A DNA stretch of 64,000 nt, taken from positions 9,534,874-9,598,873 of the forward strand of contig OZ020490.1 in NCBI GenBank assembly GCA_963971405.1, read 5' to 3'. This stretch comes from Psococerastis gibbosa (Eukaryota > Arthropoda > Insecta > Psocodea > Psocidae). Within the stretch, counting starts at the first letter, position 1. Every line of letters begins with the position of its first letter. The position numbers and the translations under genes were made by a program. The notes beneath the pieces were generated by a model. The model searched no databases, was not told the DNA's origin, and worked only from the letters and a program-made list of their open reading frames with translations. Positions 63,851 through 64,000 of this stretch are shown in pieces.

Positions 63851-64000
63851 ATAGTTAAAAAATATTCAACATCCTAAGCACTATAGAATTCCAGAAGCTG
63901 TCACAGTCGGGGTCATATTATGGTCTACCTTACAATTATTTTTGTGTATTAATATTGTTTTATGTGTTAATCCACGTTTTCTTACTTACTTACTTCATTG

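Overview
The window looks like one piece of an AT-rich animal nuclear genome, most likely an arthropod and probably an insect. The reasons are spliced genes, several tRNA-derived SINE families, a CsRn1-type Ty3/Gypsy LTR retrotransposon, an R1/LOA-type LINE and dense MITE populations. The species cannot be fixed from the sequence. A sap-feeding insect would fit the secreted, repeat-rich proteins, but that is only a guess. No bacterial operon, CRISPR array or conserved housekeeping gene was seen.

Layout. Bases 1-38570 hold no convincing host gene. They are a mosaic of SINEs (two or more tRNA-headed families, one family whose head resembles 5S rRNA, and tRNA-headed inverted dimers), MITEs, LINE 3' ends and two tandem arrays (about 106-bp units at 16855-17705 and about 192-bp units at 21960-22903). 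The MITEs include hAT-like elements with 8-bp target duplications, TTAA-flanked foldback elements and a TAA-flanked Harbinger-like element. A structurally complete Ty3/Gypsy element of the CsRn1 type lies at 38579-43837, with two 387-bp LTRs that look identical and a GAGG target duplication. A nearly complete LINE lies on the minus strand at 48587-54191. It has ORF1, ORF2 and a 13-bp target duplication, and it is inserted into an older interspersed repeat.

The likely host genes are three minus-strand genes at 45290-47104, 57892-58272 and 62232-63446. Each has a splice acceptor at or just before the ATG, a signal peptide, a Lys-Arg-Ser site about 33-45 residues in, a low-complexity hydrophilic stretch and a predicted amphipathic helical segment. 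The second and third are clear paralogues. The first is probably a member that has expanded into a 604-residue K/E/P/Q/G-rich secreted protein. They look like a tandem family of fast-evolving secreted, perhaps proteolytically processed, proteins. The function is unknown.

Nested insertions give a relative history: LINE into repeat B, hAT MITEs into LINE remnants, repeat D into SINE1, and SINE3 into SINE1. The LTR element is the youngest insertion that can be dated internally.
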